Program-made: the position numbers and the translations under genes
In this document: positions 22,741 to 33,756 of the stretch, piece by piece
How positions within the stretch are numbered: the first letter of the stretch is position 1
Layout: the number at the start of each line of letters is the position of its first letter
Origin: Acanthamoeba sp. SK_2022b
Taxonomy: Eukaryota; Discosea; Longamoebia; Acanthamoebidae
Length of the DNA: 64,000 nt
NCBI GenBank assembly: GCA_027943245.1
Contig: JANDJZ010000253.1
Span: 1-64,000, forward strand
Direction: 5' to 3'
The notes under the pieces: model-generated
Seen by the model: only the letters and a program-made list of their open reading frames with translations
The model's database searches: none
Told to the model about the DNA's origin: nothing

Positions 22741-24435
22741 CACACACACGCTCACACGGGTTGCCCATGCCATGCTTGGGCAGGTGATGGCGGACCTGTG
22801 CGAGCTGCTCTCCGAGTCCAAGTTCTATCTCCTGCACGCCAGCCTGAAACAGGACCCGCACGATCGTACGCGCTGAGTGTTGTCTGCCTCCTTGCAAGGC
22901 TTATCGTCTCACGCCCCTTCGCATGTGCGTTGCATGCTGCGTGTTGCGTGTTGTGTGGTGGTTGGGACAAGTGATTACGTGCGATCAAAGCGTGGGAGTC
23001 GAGGAGGGAGGCCAGTACTCCACGCTCTACCGGTGGCGCGGCGAACGGCTCCGCCTCTCCCTGTCCGACCCACCAGCCGCGCCCGCATCTGAGCAGCCCG
23101 CCCGGCCTTCCCGACTCGAGGGTACACCCACACGCGCCGTGTCTGACCAGCTTTGAGTAAATGCCACGCGCATACAAACGCCCCCCTTCCCGCCCCACAC
23201 AGATTGGCTGGACGACGTGGGCACCACGGTTGAGTGGGACGAGGAGTTCCAGTCCAACCTCCAGTCACGCATCAAGAAATGCTCTTCGGATACCGAGCGC
23301 GACGGTACGCTCCCAATTTACATAAATTATTATCAAAAAAAATCTTTAAACAAAGTTCTCTCAATCAGATTTAAATAAATAATTAAATAAAAATACACTG
23401 GAAAATGCAGAGGTGATTGGACTGGGCACTACGTGGATCGGCAAGGGCGAGGTCGTGCGCCGGTACTGCGAGCAGTTCGCGCGGTGCATCGTGCGGCGAG
23501 ACCATGACGCCGCATCGGCCCGACGAAAGCAACAACGGCAGCACAGCACCGACGGCGGCGGCAAGGCAGGGGACGGTGACGCACTGTACGACGACGATGA
23601 GAGAGAGGCCCGGCGGCGGGACAAGCTGCAGGCGACGCTCGACGACCGAAGCAACTGGAAGGAGCGGGACGGCGGCTGCGCGCGGCGGCTGATGCTTAAA
23701 ATGCTGGCCAAGTGCCCGCCCCTCAAGCCCCCCTACGTCTCCCCGCTGTTCGACTCTTGCAAGCTGGCCAACGAATACGTCGACTCGCTGTACGCCACCT
23801 TAAGGTCTTGCGTTGTTGCTCGTGTTGGTCTCCGCTCATATCAAGGAATGATTGGAATGCATGCATGAATGCGCGCACAGGATGGACCTCTTTGAGGTGG
23901 GCGAGCGAGGCTGCGCGCGCTACTTTTGTCTGGCGCAGGAGGTGGAGGCCAGCGACGACGACCGCTACCTGATGCTCGGGCTGATGGCGATCTCCCCGCA
24001 CCGCACGCTCTTCCTCGCCTCGGTCTACTCTCTCATCGTTGCTCAGATCGACCCCGTCCGCATGCACAAGTGCGCGCCACCTCGCCCCTTCCTCCCGACG
24101 AGCTCACGCCGCTCGTGCTCACGCCAGTGCGCATGCCCATGCTCAACGACAGGTTCATGGCCGAGGTGGACACGGAGGGCTTCAACTTTGAAGATGAGGA
24201 CGAGGACGAGGAGGTCGCCCTACCCGACGGTAAGTGGCACCTTCACGAACCTATGTCTTTGCCCAGCATGCTTCCACAAGTTGTACTCGGCCCGGCTAAT
24301 GGCTGATCTGACATACGCGTATGTCATGGTGCAGGGCCGTGGGCGTGTCCCATCTGCACGTACGTCAACTACGACTCCAAGTACAAGTGCGACGTGTGCG
24401 ACCGCTACCGCTCGGCCAGGCGAGGCGACGTGTGA
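22027..24435 (+). CDS. F-box protein with RanBP2-type zinc fingers at both ends
   Basis: Likely substrate adaptor of an SCF ubiquitin ligase. The protein opens with a RanBP2/NZF finger (WSCGVCTFINASTAVRCEMC) and closes with another (WACPICTYVNYDSKYKCDVC). Both fit W-x-C-x2-C-x10-C-x2-C, which in this family binds ubiquitin or single-stranded RNA. After a Ser/Thr/Asp-rich linker comes the F-box, encoded from about 22405: LPSELNANIFGLLGLEDIVN, LSLACRWLCDEIARNDYVW. The middle (RRYCEQFARCIVRRDHD, VSPLFDSCKLANEYVDSLY) shows no known substrate-binding repeats. An acidic run (FEDEDEDEE) precedes the last exon. About eight exons; one intron has a long AC tract (22676-22749). ATG at 22027 is the first in-frame ATG before the first zinc finger. 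Confidence 0.85.
22676..22749. repeat. (AC)n microsatellite, F-box gene intron
   Basis: AC run directly after the F-box exon. The sense transcript carries CA repeats. Confidence 0.9.
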
Positions 24436-25798
24436 ACCTGGCGCCACACACGTTCCCGCCTCATTTTCTTTTTCATTTTTGGTAAAGAAAAGAATTTCTT
24501 TTTTACCTTTTATCGACTTGCCATTTACCTCTTTAACCTTTTCTGGAGGTCGACTGTCGACCCAACAATGCTGACTCTCGTGCACGATCTTCGCAGAAAG
24601 ACCAGTGGGGGGACGGGGGCTGCCCACAATATGTGGTCACAGAGACCACCTATAAAAAGGAGGGGAGCCTTGTCTGCTCGGTACCAGAGATGGGCGTCAA
24701 GCCCATCACTAGTCACCTTGTGCGTTCTGAGCCTGTCTAAGTGGAGGCACCACTTGAACTCTTGCCGTAGGCTTTATATGTTCCTAGCCTCTGCGCGGAT
24801 GGAGTAAGTCGCGGCCAGGCTTCTCTCCTCTCCTCTCCTCTTTCAGCTACAACTAAAGACAAACACGACCTCTCCAGCAGGTGGAGTAGCTTCGCGCATT
24901 GGCTAAGGCTTAGAGCAGAAAGACCTCCCCAGCCATCAGGTCCCTTCTCTTCATATGTAGTATCGTCAAGTCCTCCTCGAATGGGTTGGTCGAGCTGTTC
25001 CATAGCAAGCGAGCCACCACCTACAGCAAAATGCATCCTCTTTCAAACCCATAATTGAGGAGTTGAAGGGCTTGGGGATATATTGTGTAGGGTAGATCGA
25101 TCTGAGACGGAGTCCAAGAAGACGTAACATCATTCAATTCCGAGGAGAACGACCAAGATAGCAACGTAACCAGCAGCCCCAGCAGAACGGCTACCCGAGC
25201 GATTGGTTCACTTGCGCCGAGCCGCAACTGACTTACTCATCTCTCTGTTCAACTTCAGCCTTGGTTGGCCCTGGGAATGGGCGGCCCCAACAAAAAGGGC
25301 GAGGAGGCTTGGCGTTAAAGGTGGTCCATTGTTACAAAGTTGACTACTGGTGTCAGTAACAGAGCAGGAGAACGAAAATGTGAGACAAAGGGGAATGCAG
25401 GTGAAGGATGACCGTCATCCGCTAAAGAGGACGACGTTGAAGAAGAAGAAGAAAACGAAACCAATGGATTACGAAGAGGAGGAAGAGAGGTGTGCGAGAT
25501 GGTGAATGTCCAGAAAGAGAGGAGAGGCCATCCCTACAAGCTGTAGCAGATGACGGAAGAGATAGTAGAAGAGGAGGACGGCGCGTGATGGTAAGTGGAT
25601 TGCAGAGAAGCTAGCTTGATACCTTCTCCACATAGGCGAAGCAAAAGGCGCCCAGGAAGAAACGGAGAGAGAGGAAATAGAGGAAGAGGAAGAGGGTAGA
25701 GGTAGGGAGCTGTAGCATGTTGGTTGGCGTGGCGGGTTCGGGTTGGCTGAAGAGAGGGCATGGGCTCATGGGGGGGGGGATGGGCCTCATGCCTGGCA
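24436..25798. other. Long convergent intergenic region
   Basis: About 1.36 kb between the stops of the F-box gene (+) and CCR4 (-). It contains the structured TATA-flanked block at 24633-24785 (separate entry). A minus-strand hydrophobic frame near 25227-25021 (ARVAVLLGLLVTLLSWSFSS) could be a signal peptide but lacks an ATG. Purine-rich GAA/GAG runs lie near 25430-25560. No confident gene. Confidence 0.5.
24633..24785. ncRNA. Candidate small structured RNA locus with TATA boxes
   Basis: Three perfect inverted repeats lie in a row, each with a 5-base loop: GTGGTC/GACCAC (24633-24649), GATGGGC/GCCCATC (24689-24707), AAGTGG/CCACTT (24739-24755). A plus-strand TATAAAAAGG sits at 24651-24660. 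On the minus strand a CATATAAAGCC box sits near 24770-24780, and the same 24653-24657 A-run reads as a T5 stretch about 115 bases downstream of it. A TATA box upstream and a T-run at the end is the layout of a type-3 RNA polymerase III gene on the minus strand. The sequence is not U6, U1, U2, U4, U5, 5S rRNA or a tRNA as far as I can tell. Could also be an unrelated promoter with palindromic sites. Confidence 0.3.
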
Positions 25799-27700
25799 TC
25801 AGTAGAACCTGCCGTTGTCGCTGTCGCTGTCGTTGGACGACCAGTAGTCGTCGTGGCCGTTGCTGCTGCGGTGGGAGTGCGTCGCCCACGGCGCGTAGAC
25901 GCCGCTGCCTCCCCTGCTGCTGCTGCCTCTCGACGACACCGACGACGACGATGCGCTCGTGGCGCCGGCGCCGGTCGCGTCGTCGCTCTCCTCGAGGAGG
26001 CCGTCGTCCTCGCTGTCGTACTCGGACTCGTCCTCGTGGTGCGCGCCCGACGAGAGGCCGGTGAACTCGCGCCTCCAGCTGCCGCTGCCGGAGGAGGCCG
26101 AGGACACGTCGGCAAAGCCCAGCCTGGCGCCGGGCCTGATGAACTGGAACTCGGAGACGAGCGGGATGTGATCCGAGCACATGTAGGCGTTGGGCAGCGC
26201 TCCCGTCTGGCTCACCACCACGTCCTCGTCGACCGGCTTCAATATTTTACAGACCTCCAACTTGTCGCTCGAGTAGAAGATGTAGTCCAAACACCCCGTA
26301 AAGTTTCCTACACACATCACACACGTACACGTACACGCGCGACGCACACACTCGAGTCAGCCATCAAGCCGCACACGCACAGTGAGAATGGTTGGTGAGG
26401 AAGGGAGGGGGGCACCTGTAAAGTTGGTAAACGCGGGTTCACCTATCGACTCGTAGGCCGAGGAGAGCTGGAAGGGATGGCGCGGTCCCTCTCTCGTGTA
26501 ACGGCCGTAGTCGAAGCCGTTGAAGTCCGCGTGGTTGCTCTCGAGCTTCCCGTCCTGTCATTGTTTATCGAGATCGAGAAAAAAAAGGAAAATAAATAAC
26601 AAGCAACAATTTTAATTAAATAAATAAATAAATATATCTATATACAGGCGAACAAAGCCTTACCCGGATGTACTTGTAGACGCCGCTGTCCGGCATGGAG
26701 TTGAAATCGCCGCAGATGATGAACGGCGCACCCATATACCTCTTGTTGGTGGTGGTGATGGCCTCGAGCTCCTCCATCAGCATGCAGACCTGCATGAGCT
26801 TTACATCCGGGTACTCCGGGTCCCAGTGAATGTGCGTATTTACAACCACCACTATCCGCTCCTTCTCCTTGGGGTCTGGCTTCCCGGCTGCAGCACGATC
26901 ATTCATGTGTTGTATTGGTTGGCGTCAGTAACAAAAATAATAAATAAATGAATAAAATGCTGAAACAAATATCATTTTTTTCAAAAAAAAAATAGAAGAA
27001 TTATAAAGTATACGAAATTGAATTAATGCGTACTCTTGAGCTCGGATGGGGGGATGCAGCGAAAGACGGTGGCGACGGCGATCTGGTCCTTGGTCATGAG
27101 CCTGTCGAGGGCGTCGACGCTTCCCGGGAACTCCTTCTCGTAGCGCTTGATCGAATTGCTCTGGTACTCGATCCAAAACTCCTCCAGCATTTTGTACCTG
27201 CACCACCACAAGGCAACGAATTGAATTTTTAAAAAAAAATAATTAATCGAATTTAAATTAAAACGAAGAGTAATGGCGTGGGCAAGTACTTGTCGCTCTT
27301 GTGGAAGAGGACACAACCGTCTACCGACGAGCCATCCATCATCGTTCGGGCGCGCGACTTGGGTCGGAACGTGCCGCCGTAGCCCATCTTCGACATCTGT
27401 GGCTCGAAGAACGTTTTGTAGTGCCCCGCTTCCACCTCCTACACGTTCCGACACGACCAACGACGCAAGAGCGGTGAGACATGAGAGACTGCGAGCGGTG
27501 AGGGGAGGGCTGTACCTGCAGTGCGATGAAATCGCAGCTGTGGGAGAGCATCTCTTTGAGGATCTGCTGTTTCCGGTGTTCGTATTTGAGGTAGCGCGTG
27601 GGACAGTAGGAGAGGAGCTCGGGCACGGCGTATTTCTCGGCCAGCACGTTGTAGCACAGCACCCGGACCGAGTCTGTGCGCCACCACCACCACCGCCACA

Positions 27701-27764
<64 letters not shown>

Positions 27765-29203
27765 CGCGTGAGCGGCCATGTGGTCGTGGGGAGCCACATG
27801 GCGGGCGATACGTGACGCGGTCCCGTACCCTGTTCGTTTGTGACCGACTTGATTGGGATCCAGCTTCGGTCGGGGGGAGGCGCAGGCACTGTGGGCCCAT
27901 GGGCCAACGCAAGCACAAGCGAGTGGTCAGTTGTCAACGTTGCAATATAGGGGGGGGAGAGAGAGAGAGAGGGAGGGGCTTACGTGGCGTCTTCTCGCGG
28001 AGGTAGCCGATGGTGGCCTCGACGCCCTGCTTGAGGATGGCGGGTGGTGGCGAGGTGATGGGGTTGCCGTCGAGGTGGAGCACCTTGAGGCGGAAGAGCT
28101 TGCCCATCTCGCAGGGCAGCTCACGGATCTTGTTGCCGCTGAGGGAGAGCTCCTGGAGGTAGACGAGTCGGCCGAGGGCGGGCGGCAGCTTGGTGATCTG
28201 GTTGTTGCTGAGGTCGAGCTTGTTCAGCCTCTTGAGCGTGAAGACGATGTCGGGGATGACGGCCAGCTTGTTGTCGTTGAGGAAGAGGCACGTGATGTGG
28301 CTGTAGAGCGCGAGTCGCTTGCTGATGAGCGAGAGACCCATCTTGCTGAGGTCGAGGCCGTTCCAGCTGTTGGCCTCGCCGCCAAACGTCACCAGGCTGT
28401 CCTCGCCGCTCCGCTTGAAGTGGTTTCGCTTCTCGTTCATCATCAGCAGCTGCTTCTCCTCTTCCCGCTCGAGTTGCTCGCCTCCTGTCGCGGCACCGCA
28501 CGCGTAGCGCCATTGATTAGGGAACCCAAGAGCAGAGATTTGAAGGGTAGCCCACTGCAGAGAGCGAGGAAAGAGGAGATGAAGAGAGAGGGAGTAAGGA
28601 GGGGAGGGCCCTACCGTGGTGTTGAAGCAGGGTGGAGACCTGGTTCATCTCGCCCACCAGCGATCGACTGAGCCCGCGAGGTCGCTGCGGCTGTCCCTGT
28701 TGAGGCTCCTCCCGGTCCTGCTGGCCGTTTGCCATGGCCATTGCGAAATTGATCTGATGATTACGAGCGGCGGGGCCGCCGAATGGGCCGTTGAATGCGT
28801 GGGCGCCAGGGCCCGTGTAGCGATGAAGTGGAGCCCTGCCGCCTGCGCCTGGCGATGTTTGCATCGAGGGAGATGTGTAGTAGCCGCCCTGGGCTTGAGG
28901 GTTCGAATGAGACATATCGAGGCCTGCCATGGAATGTCCCCCCATTTGCGGGGCTGGTGCGTAGCCGCCGTTGCCGTGGGCAGATGAGAGATTGGAATAG
29001 CCGAGATTGTGGGTGCCAGAGGAAGGGGAGGCGAGGACAGAGGAATAAGAGTGAAGAGGGCCGTAGGGATTGCCCTGGCCCTTGGGATTCTGCTGTTGCT
29101 GCTGCGCTTGTGTCGATGAGCTATGTCGGCCACCGAGGGGGCTGGTCGGCGCCCATGCGTAGGCCTTCGGTGGCCCTTCCCCCGTTCCCATCATGGAATG
29201 CAT
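25799..29203 (-). CDS. CCR4-type poly(A) deadenylase (CNOT6-like)
   Basis: Catalytic subunit of the CCR4-NOT complex, which shortens mRNA poly(A) tails. Exon 1 (29203-28617) encodes a Gly/Gln/Ser/Pro-rich N-terminus (AQQQQQNPKGQGNPYGP). Next comes an LRR block of about five repeats (LFLNDNKLAVIPDIVFTLKR, LNKLDLSNNQITKLPPALGR, LQELSLSGNKIRELPCEMGK), the surface that binds the NOT1/CAF1 part of the complex. The C-terminal EEP nuclease domain follows: VRVLCYNVLAEKYA, CDFIALQEVEAGHY (catalytic Glu, split by an intron), RPKSRARTMMDGSSVDGCVL, VVVVNTHIHWDPEYPD, CGDFNSMPDSGVYKYI, CLDYIFYS, CSDHIPLVSEF. A Ser/Asp-rich tail of about 110 residues follows the nuclease and is longer than in animal CNOT6. 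About ten exons; a TG/CA tract (27721-27762) and a very AT-rich intron near 26940-27020. Confidence 0.95.
27721..27762. repeat. (AC)n microsatellite, CCR4 intron
   Basis: AC run preceded by CCACCA units. The transcript carries TG repeats directly after the exon ending KSVTNEQG. Confidence 0.85.
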
Positions 29204-29559
29204 TTTGTGTGGAGGAGATTGTGGAAGAAATGAGAGTTCACTGTGCTGTGGCGTCGCTGATGCTCGCTTCTAATAATGCGAAACCACGGCTCTCGATTAA
29301 TTCTTGATTAATGGAGCGTACTCGGCTTCCAATTAATCTATTACTGCGAGTCTCCCACGCAGCCGTTACCTGTCCTTCGTCTGCGACCTTTTGCGATCGT
29401 AATCTTGCGATCTCCAGACACCTACACCGCCAAATTTCGCTGACACGAGGCGGTTGCCGTGACGGCAAGAACGAGAAATTCAAAAAGAAACTCATCCCGG
29501 AAAATCTGATCGGCTGCCCCGCGCAGTCACACAACGCACAACGCTTGATCTCCCCCGCC
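29204..29559. promoter_or_regulatory. Bidirectional upstream region, CCR4 (-) / SDR (+)
   Basis: 356 bases between divergent start codons. No clear TATA box seen; contains TTAATTAAT-like AT-rich strings near 29298-29340. Confidence 0.4.
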
Positions 29560-30691
29560 ATGGCAGAAGGCTGCAAGTGCAGAAGGCTGGAGGGCAAGAC
29601 GGCCATCGTGACTGCCTCTACCAAGGGGATAGGGCTCGGTTCGTGTTGCGTTGTTCTTTCGCTGTGCCTGCAGCACTCACGTTCTTTTCGTTGGGCGTTG
29701 TTTGCGTGGTGTAGCAATCGCTCAGAGGCTCGGCGAGGAGGGTGCCAGCGTGGTGGTGTCCTCTCGCGGCAAGGACCACGTAGATAAGGCCGTTAAGCTG
29801 CTTCAGGTATAACTTATATTTGGGGCTAAGGCCACTGTTCCCACGCACACGCATTGCACTGACCGTGAGCCCCACGACCCAGGACAAGGGAATCACGGTC
29901 AGCGGTCTTGTGTGCCATGTCGGCCAGGCTGCCGACAGGCAGAACCTCATCAAGCACGCGCTGGACAAGTATGGCTCCATCGACATCCTCATAAACAACG
30001 CTGGTACCCGTCCGCTCGGGCTCTGCGAACCTTCAGACTTGCTACTGACTGCCCTGTGCGCACAGGCGTGAACCCGGCCTTTGGGCCCATCATGGACGTG
30101 GCCGAATCGGCGTGGGACAAGGTGTTTGAAGTCAACCTCAAGGCCAGCTTCCTTCTCTCGCGCGATGTGGCCAAGCTCATGGCCAAGAAGGGCGGAGGTA
30201 AGACTTGGCCCTGCGCACACCACCACCAGCGGGTTGGGCTGACGGCGACACGTCGTTGAATGCAAGGAACGATCGTGTTCGTGTCCTCCTACACGGGCCT
30301 GAAGCCGGCTGCGGGCCTGGGCGCCTACTCGGTCACTAAGACGGCCCTGCTGGGTCTCACCCGTACGCTCGCCTCCGAGTGGGTTCGCTTGGGCATCCGC
30401 GTGAACGCCGGTACGCATGACCTGTGCTTTCGCAACCCAAGCAACTCATCAGCTGATGCCTGACGATGATGATGGTCAGTGTGCCCGGGCGTGATCACCA
30501 CCGACTTCTCGTCGCTGCTGTGGAAGGAGGACGACGGAGGAGCGGGCGATTCCCTCAAGGCGCGCATCCCCATGGGCCGCTTCGGGCGCAGCGAGGACGT
30601 GGCTGGCGCTGTGGCCTTCCTGGTCTCCAACGACTCGAGCTACATCACGGGCGAGTACATCGTCATGGACGGCGGCCTGGCTCGCCTCTGA
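29560..30691 (+). CDS. Short-chain dehydrogenase/reductase, DHRS4-like, peroxisomal
   Basis: NADP(H)-dependent carbonyl/retinal reductase of the classical SDR family. Exons encode LEGKTAIVTASTKGIGLG (Rossmann nucleotide loop TxxxxGIG), VVVSSRGKDHVDKAV (Arg after the second strand favours NADP), SGLVCHVGQAADRQNL, GSIDILINNAG, IVFVSSYTGL and YSVTK. The Ser, Tyr and Lys of the last two motifs form the catalytic triad. The C-terminus is YITGEYIVMDGGLARL: the final Ala-Arg-Leu is a good type 1 peroxisomal targeting signal, as in animal DHRS4, which ends Ser-Arg-Leu. Seven short exons with introns of 60-100 bases. About 260 residues, normal for the family. Start at 29560 is the only ATG before the first Rossmann exon. 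Confidence 0.9.
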
Positions 30692-30715
30692 GCGACAGAC
30701 AGAGAAGGCTGGGGC

Positions 30716-30721
30716 AATAAA
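30716..30721 (+). promoter_or_regulatory. Polyadenylation signal AATAAA of the SDR gene
   Basis: AATAAA 25 bases past the SDR stop codon. Confidence 0.6.
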
Positions 30722-30888
30722 CTTTCTTCGATCCGTGCTTGGCACCTTCCCTCACGTATTGCTTTGCTGCTTCTGAGCGGCCGAGGAGATGAAAGAGATG
30801 CGCTGAGCATGATGTGACGTGGGGGGTATTTGCAATTTTTATATATAATTTACGTGAAAGTACTTGATCAATGGCCCATTATCGTCAT

Positions 30889-31372
30889 CTAGTTGCCGCC
30901 ACGGAGCGCAAGCACCAAGTGCAGCACGGCACCAGCCTGGATCTTGTAGCTCTCCACCGTCTTCTCGTCAGCCCTGTAAATCGCAGAATTTCAGAGTGAG
31001 TTGAATGTTGTACAAAGGCGCGCCAAGCAACACCCTGGGACAAGGATGGATCGACGTACATGGCCTTGCCACCGAAAATAAGCCTTTGCTGCTTGGGAGG
31101 AATACCCGCCTTCTCCTCGACGTACTCCTTGAGCTTCTGGACAGTGTCCGTCTTCTCAACGTCGATTTCGATGATGTTACCCGTCAAGTTCTGCGCGTGC
31201 AACCAGTGTAAGTGCACACCTCACACTAACGTTCCCTCTTTGGCCATTGTATCCATCATGTGCGGCCATAAAGACCATCACCACCGATAAAAAATAGAAG
31301 ATCAAACGCGCAAAGAAACACAGAGTGGAACGAGTGCTATGGCAGCGTTTTTACCTTCACTTTGATCAGCAT
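30889..31372 (-). CDS. NEDD8: NEDD8 ubiquitin-like modifier
   Basis: Small modifier conjugated mainly to cullins to activate cullin-RING ligases. Three exons give a 77-residue protein: MLIKVK / [20 protein letters not shown] ... [15 protein letters not shown] / [27 protein letters not shown]. The residue before Leu-Arg-Gly-Gly is Ala (LALRGG), the feature that separates NEDD8 from ubiquitin (Arg72) and directs it to its own E1. The Gly-Gly is followed by a single Asn, so the precursor needs one-residue trimming by a NEDD8 protease. The splice site GCCAT / G GCTGAC falls inside the Met-Ala junction. Start codon 31372, stop 30889. Divergent from the next gene over about 160 bases. Confidence 0.95.
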
Positions 31373-31532
31373 TTTGGTTGTAATCGATTATGTGTTGTCG
31401 ATGGAGCTCAAAAAGGCCTTATTTATTGTGCTGATAAAAGCAAAAACATTTCACGGAACCTGCCCCCAAGTCCGGACAAAGAACAAAAGAAAAGAACATT
31501 TCTTTTTTTCATGCATTTGCCACCAACAGAAG
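31373..31532. promoter_or_regulatory. Bidirectional promoter, NEDD8 (-) / unknown gene (+)
   Basis: 160 bases between divergent ATGs, including a T-rich run near 31500-31510. No TATA box recognised. Confidence 0.4.
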
Positions 31533-32343
31533 ATGAAGCGCGCATTGGGTAGCTCCCCTGGTATGGTTGTGCCTCGGCACATGCAGGCCCTCTCTTCTCC
31601 CCTTTTCTCTTCTTTATCTTCTCTCTACATACAAATTGCGGCATCATCTTGGGCGCCGGCAAGGCGGGGACTGCACGTGAGCGCATATGTTGCCGCTGCC
31701 AAGGTGAACCCGCGCAACATGAACCAAGCGGTCCGGAAAGAGTATGCCACCATCGACGTCGTGCGCAAGAGGCACGAGGAACTGCGCCGCCAGAAGCAAC
31801 GCGAGATTGATGAGGCCCAAGGCGTACTTGCCACCTTGCCCCCGCGCGTGATGTGCTGTTGTGGCGCCGTGTGTTCGCTGGCACGGTGGTGAATGAGCGC
31901 TGCATGCTGATCGACAAACCACCGTTTGCAGAAAGAGGAAGAGCAGGACTTCTACGTGCAGCTGGCCTACAGAGAGCTGGCCGACGAGGCCGAGCGCCTG
32001 CGCGATCCAAGCAAGTGGCGCGACCTCGAGCAGTTTGAGGTCAACCAGCTCTTCTACAGGTAAACCGACGCCACGCTGGGAAACTGCAGCCTGGAAACAT
32101 CAACCCTGCTCGTTTGCAGCAACAATAGCAACGGCGCTGATGACGATGATGGTGCTGATCTGACCCGCGGTGGCTGTGGCCGTGTCCAGGCGCCGAGCCG
32201 TGATGGAGTGGAAGAGCAAGCAGCTCAAGGGCAAGACTCTCAGGGAGGCCTCGCGCACGTCCCAACGCCACAAGCACCTCGACGCCGAGCGCGCCAACTA
32301 CGACAAGGCCCAAGAGGCCGACGGCGGCGATGAAATGGAATAG
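31533..32343 (+). CDS. Uncharacterised basic, coiled-coil protein
   Basis: About 210 residues over three exons. The first exon reads MKRALGSSPGMVVPRH and then a Ser/Leu-rich stretch and ARRGLHVSAYVAAAKVNP, which could be a mitochondrial presequence. Part of the first exon may instead be an intron, so the N-terminus is uncertain. The rest is highly charged and helical: KEYATIDVVRKRHEELRRQK, EEEQDFYVQLAYRELADEAE, RLRDPSKWRDLEQFEVNQLF, RRAVMEWKSKQLKGKTLREA, ending DGGDEME. Splice junctions CAAGGC/AAAGAG and TACAG/GCGCC keep the frame. I do not recognise the family. A short resemblance of NMNQAVRKEYATIDVV to the N-terminal helix of alanine aminotransferase is not followed by any other aminotransferase motif. 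Confidence 0.65.
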
Positions 32344-32634
32344 ACACAGGCAGTAGTCACACTAAAGCGTTCAGTCGTCGCTATCATCGTCCTCGCTTGC
32401 GCGTATATATGCGCACATACATGGCCGCGGCGGTGTTCCCCGGCGACGGAGCTCACTAGGCGGCTCTGATTGGGGTGAGATTTCGAGCCAACTTCTGGCT
32501 AATCTCACTGGCGACTGGTTTGGCATTTAGGTCTGTAACGAGAAGAACAAAAGAACGGGGGGGGGGGCAAGCCAGGAAAAGAAAGAACCAACACTCAGCA
32601 TACTCAACACAACACACCAAGTCCGGCAAACAAG

Positions 32635-33475
32635 ATGCAAATGCTCCCGTTTGGGGGCGAACAATCACGGGTGCGGATGGAGGGAGGAGGAGCAGAGGCT
32701 ACAGAAGGAGAAGAAGAGCCAGAGTTGATGGACGACGAAGAGGTGGCCGACCCGTTCATGACCGTGCCGCTGGAGGTCACGCTTCACATCTTGGCGTGCC
32801 TGGTTCGACCTACTCTCACCCCTACCCGTGGCGATCGGTTTGGTGGACCCTACGAGTCGGCGGTTGAGTCTGCCCTCTCACTCCTCCGCCTCCCGCTCGT
32901 ACGTGCTCCTCCTCTGGGAGGGCATCGCCTTCGCTCTTTTCCTTCGCTTCGCTCTTTGTTTGACTCGCATTTGTGTGCGTAGGTGAGCAAGTGGTGGCTC
33001 TCGGTCGTGAGGGCCGAGGAAGAGGTTCTGTGGGCGCGTGCGTGGAACAATCTCTGCATGAGCCTCCCGCGAGGGTGTTACGACACTCCACCTCTCTCCC
33101 GTGGGCCCCTGGCCCTCCGAGTCGCCCAGCTGGCGCTGCGAGGCACGACCGCCCAGGCCAACCTCTACCTCCAAGCAGGTGAGTGGCCACCCCTCAGCTT
33201 TCTTGTCGACAATTCGGGCTCGCCCTCTCAAGGCGTGTCTGGCTCTTGAGCGTAGGCGACCACCCTCTGGTGCGCGTTCGACAACTGCACGGTACATTAA
33301 AGAAGATATGACCTTTCTAAGTTGTTGTTGGTCGAGCTGACCATGATAGGGTGTGGTGGATGGCCGCAGGCTCTGCCTCTGGGCGGCCTCCAAAAGAGGA
33401 GACCATCGACCACCTGCAGATACTGCATCGGCGCAAGACGGTGAGGAGTTGCCTCGTGTCGTAGATTGCTATGAG

Positions 33476-33536
<61 letters not shown>

Positions 33537-33718
33537 ATTGGCCTAACGCCTCTACGTAAACGCAGGGCAACATTCTGTCGATCACAAAGTGCAAATCGCA
33601 GGTGTCGGGCCAGTGCGACACCTGGAACGGCCTTGTGGTGCACGTCTCGCCTCACGGCTTCCTCATTTATGACCTCGAATCGGGTTCGTTCTTCTTGTGT
33701 GTGTGTGTGTTGTGTGTG

Positions 33719-33756
<38 letters not shown>

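Noticed and set aside
24570..24800. tRNA or 5S rRNA gene in the structured intergenic block
   Set aside because: No A/B box pair or cloverleaf, and no similarity to 5S rRNA that I can see. Kept only as an unnamed candidate RNA.
25021..25227. Small minus-strand secreted or membrane peptide
   Set aside because: Hydrophobic start but no ATG in frame and weak codon bias. Not enough to call a gene.
31362..31530. Upstream extension of the unknown plus-strand gene ([17 protein letters not shown])
   Set aside because: Overlaps the NEDD8 first exon and promoter on the other strand, with poor codon use.
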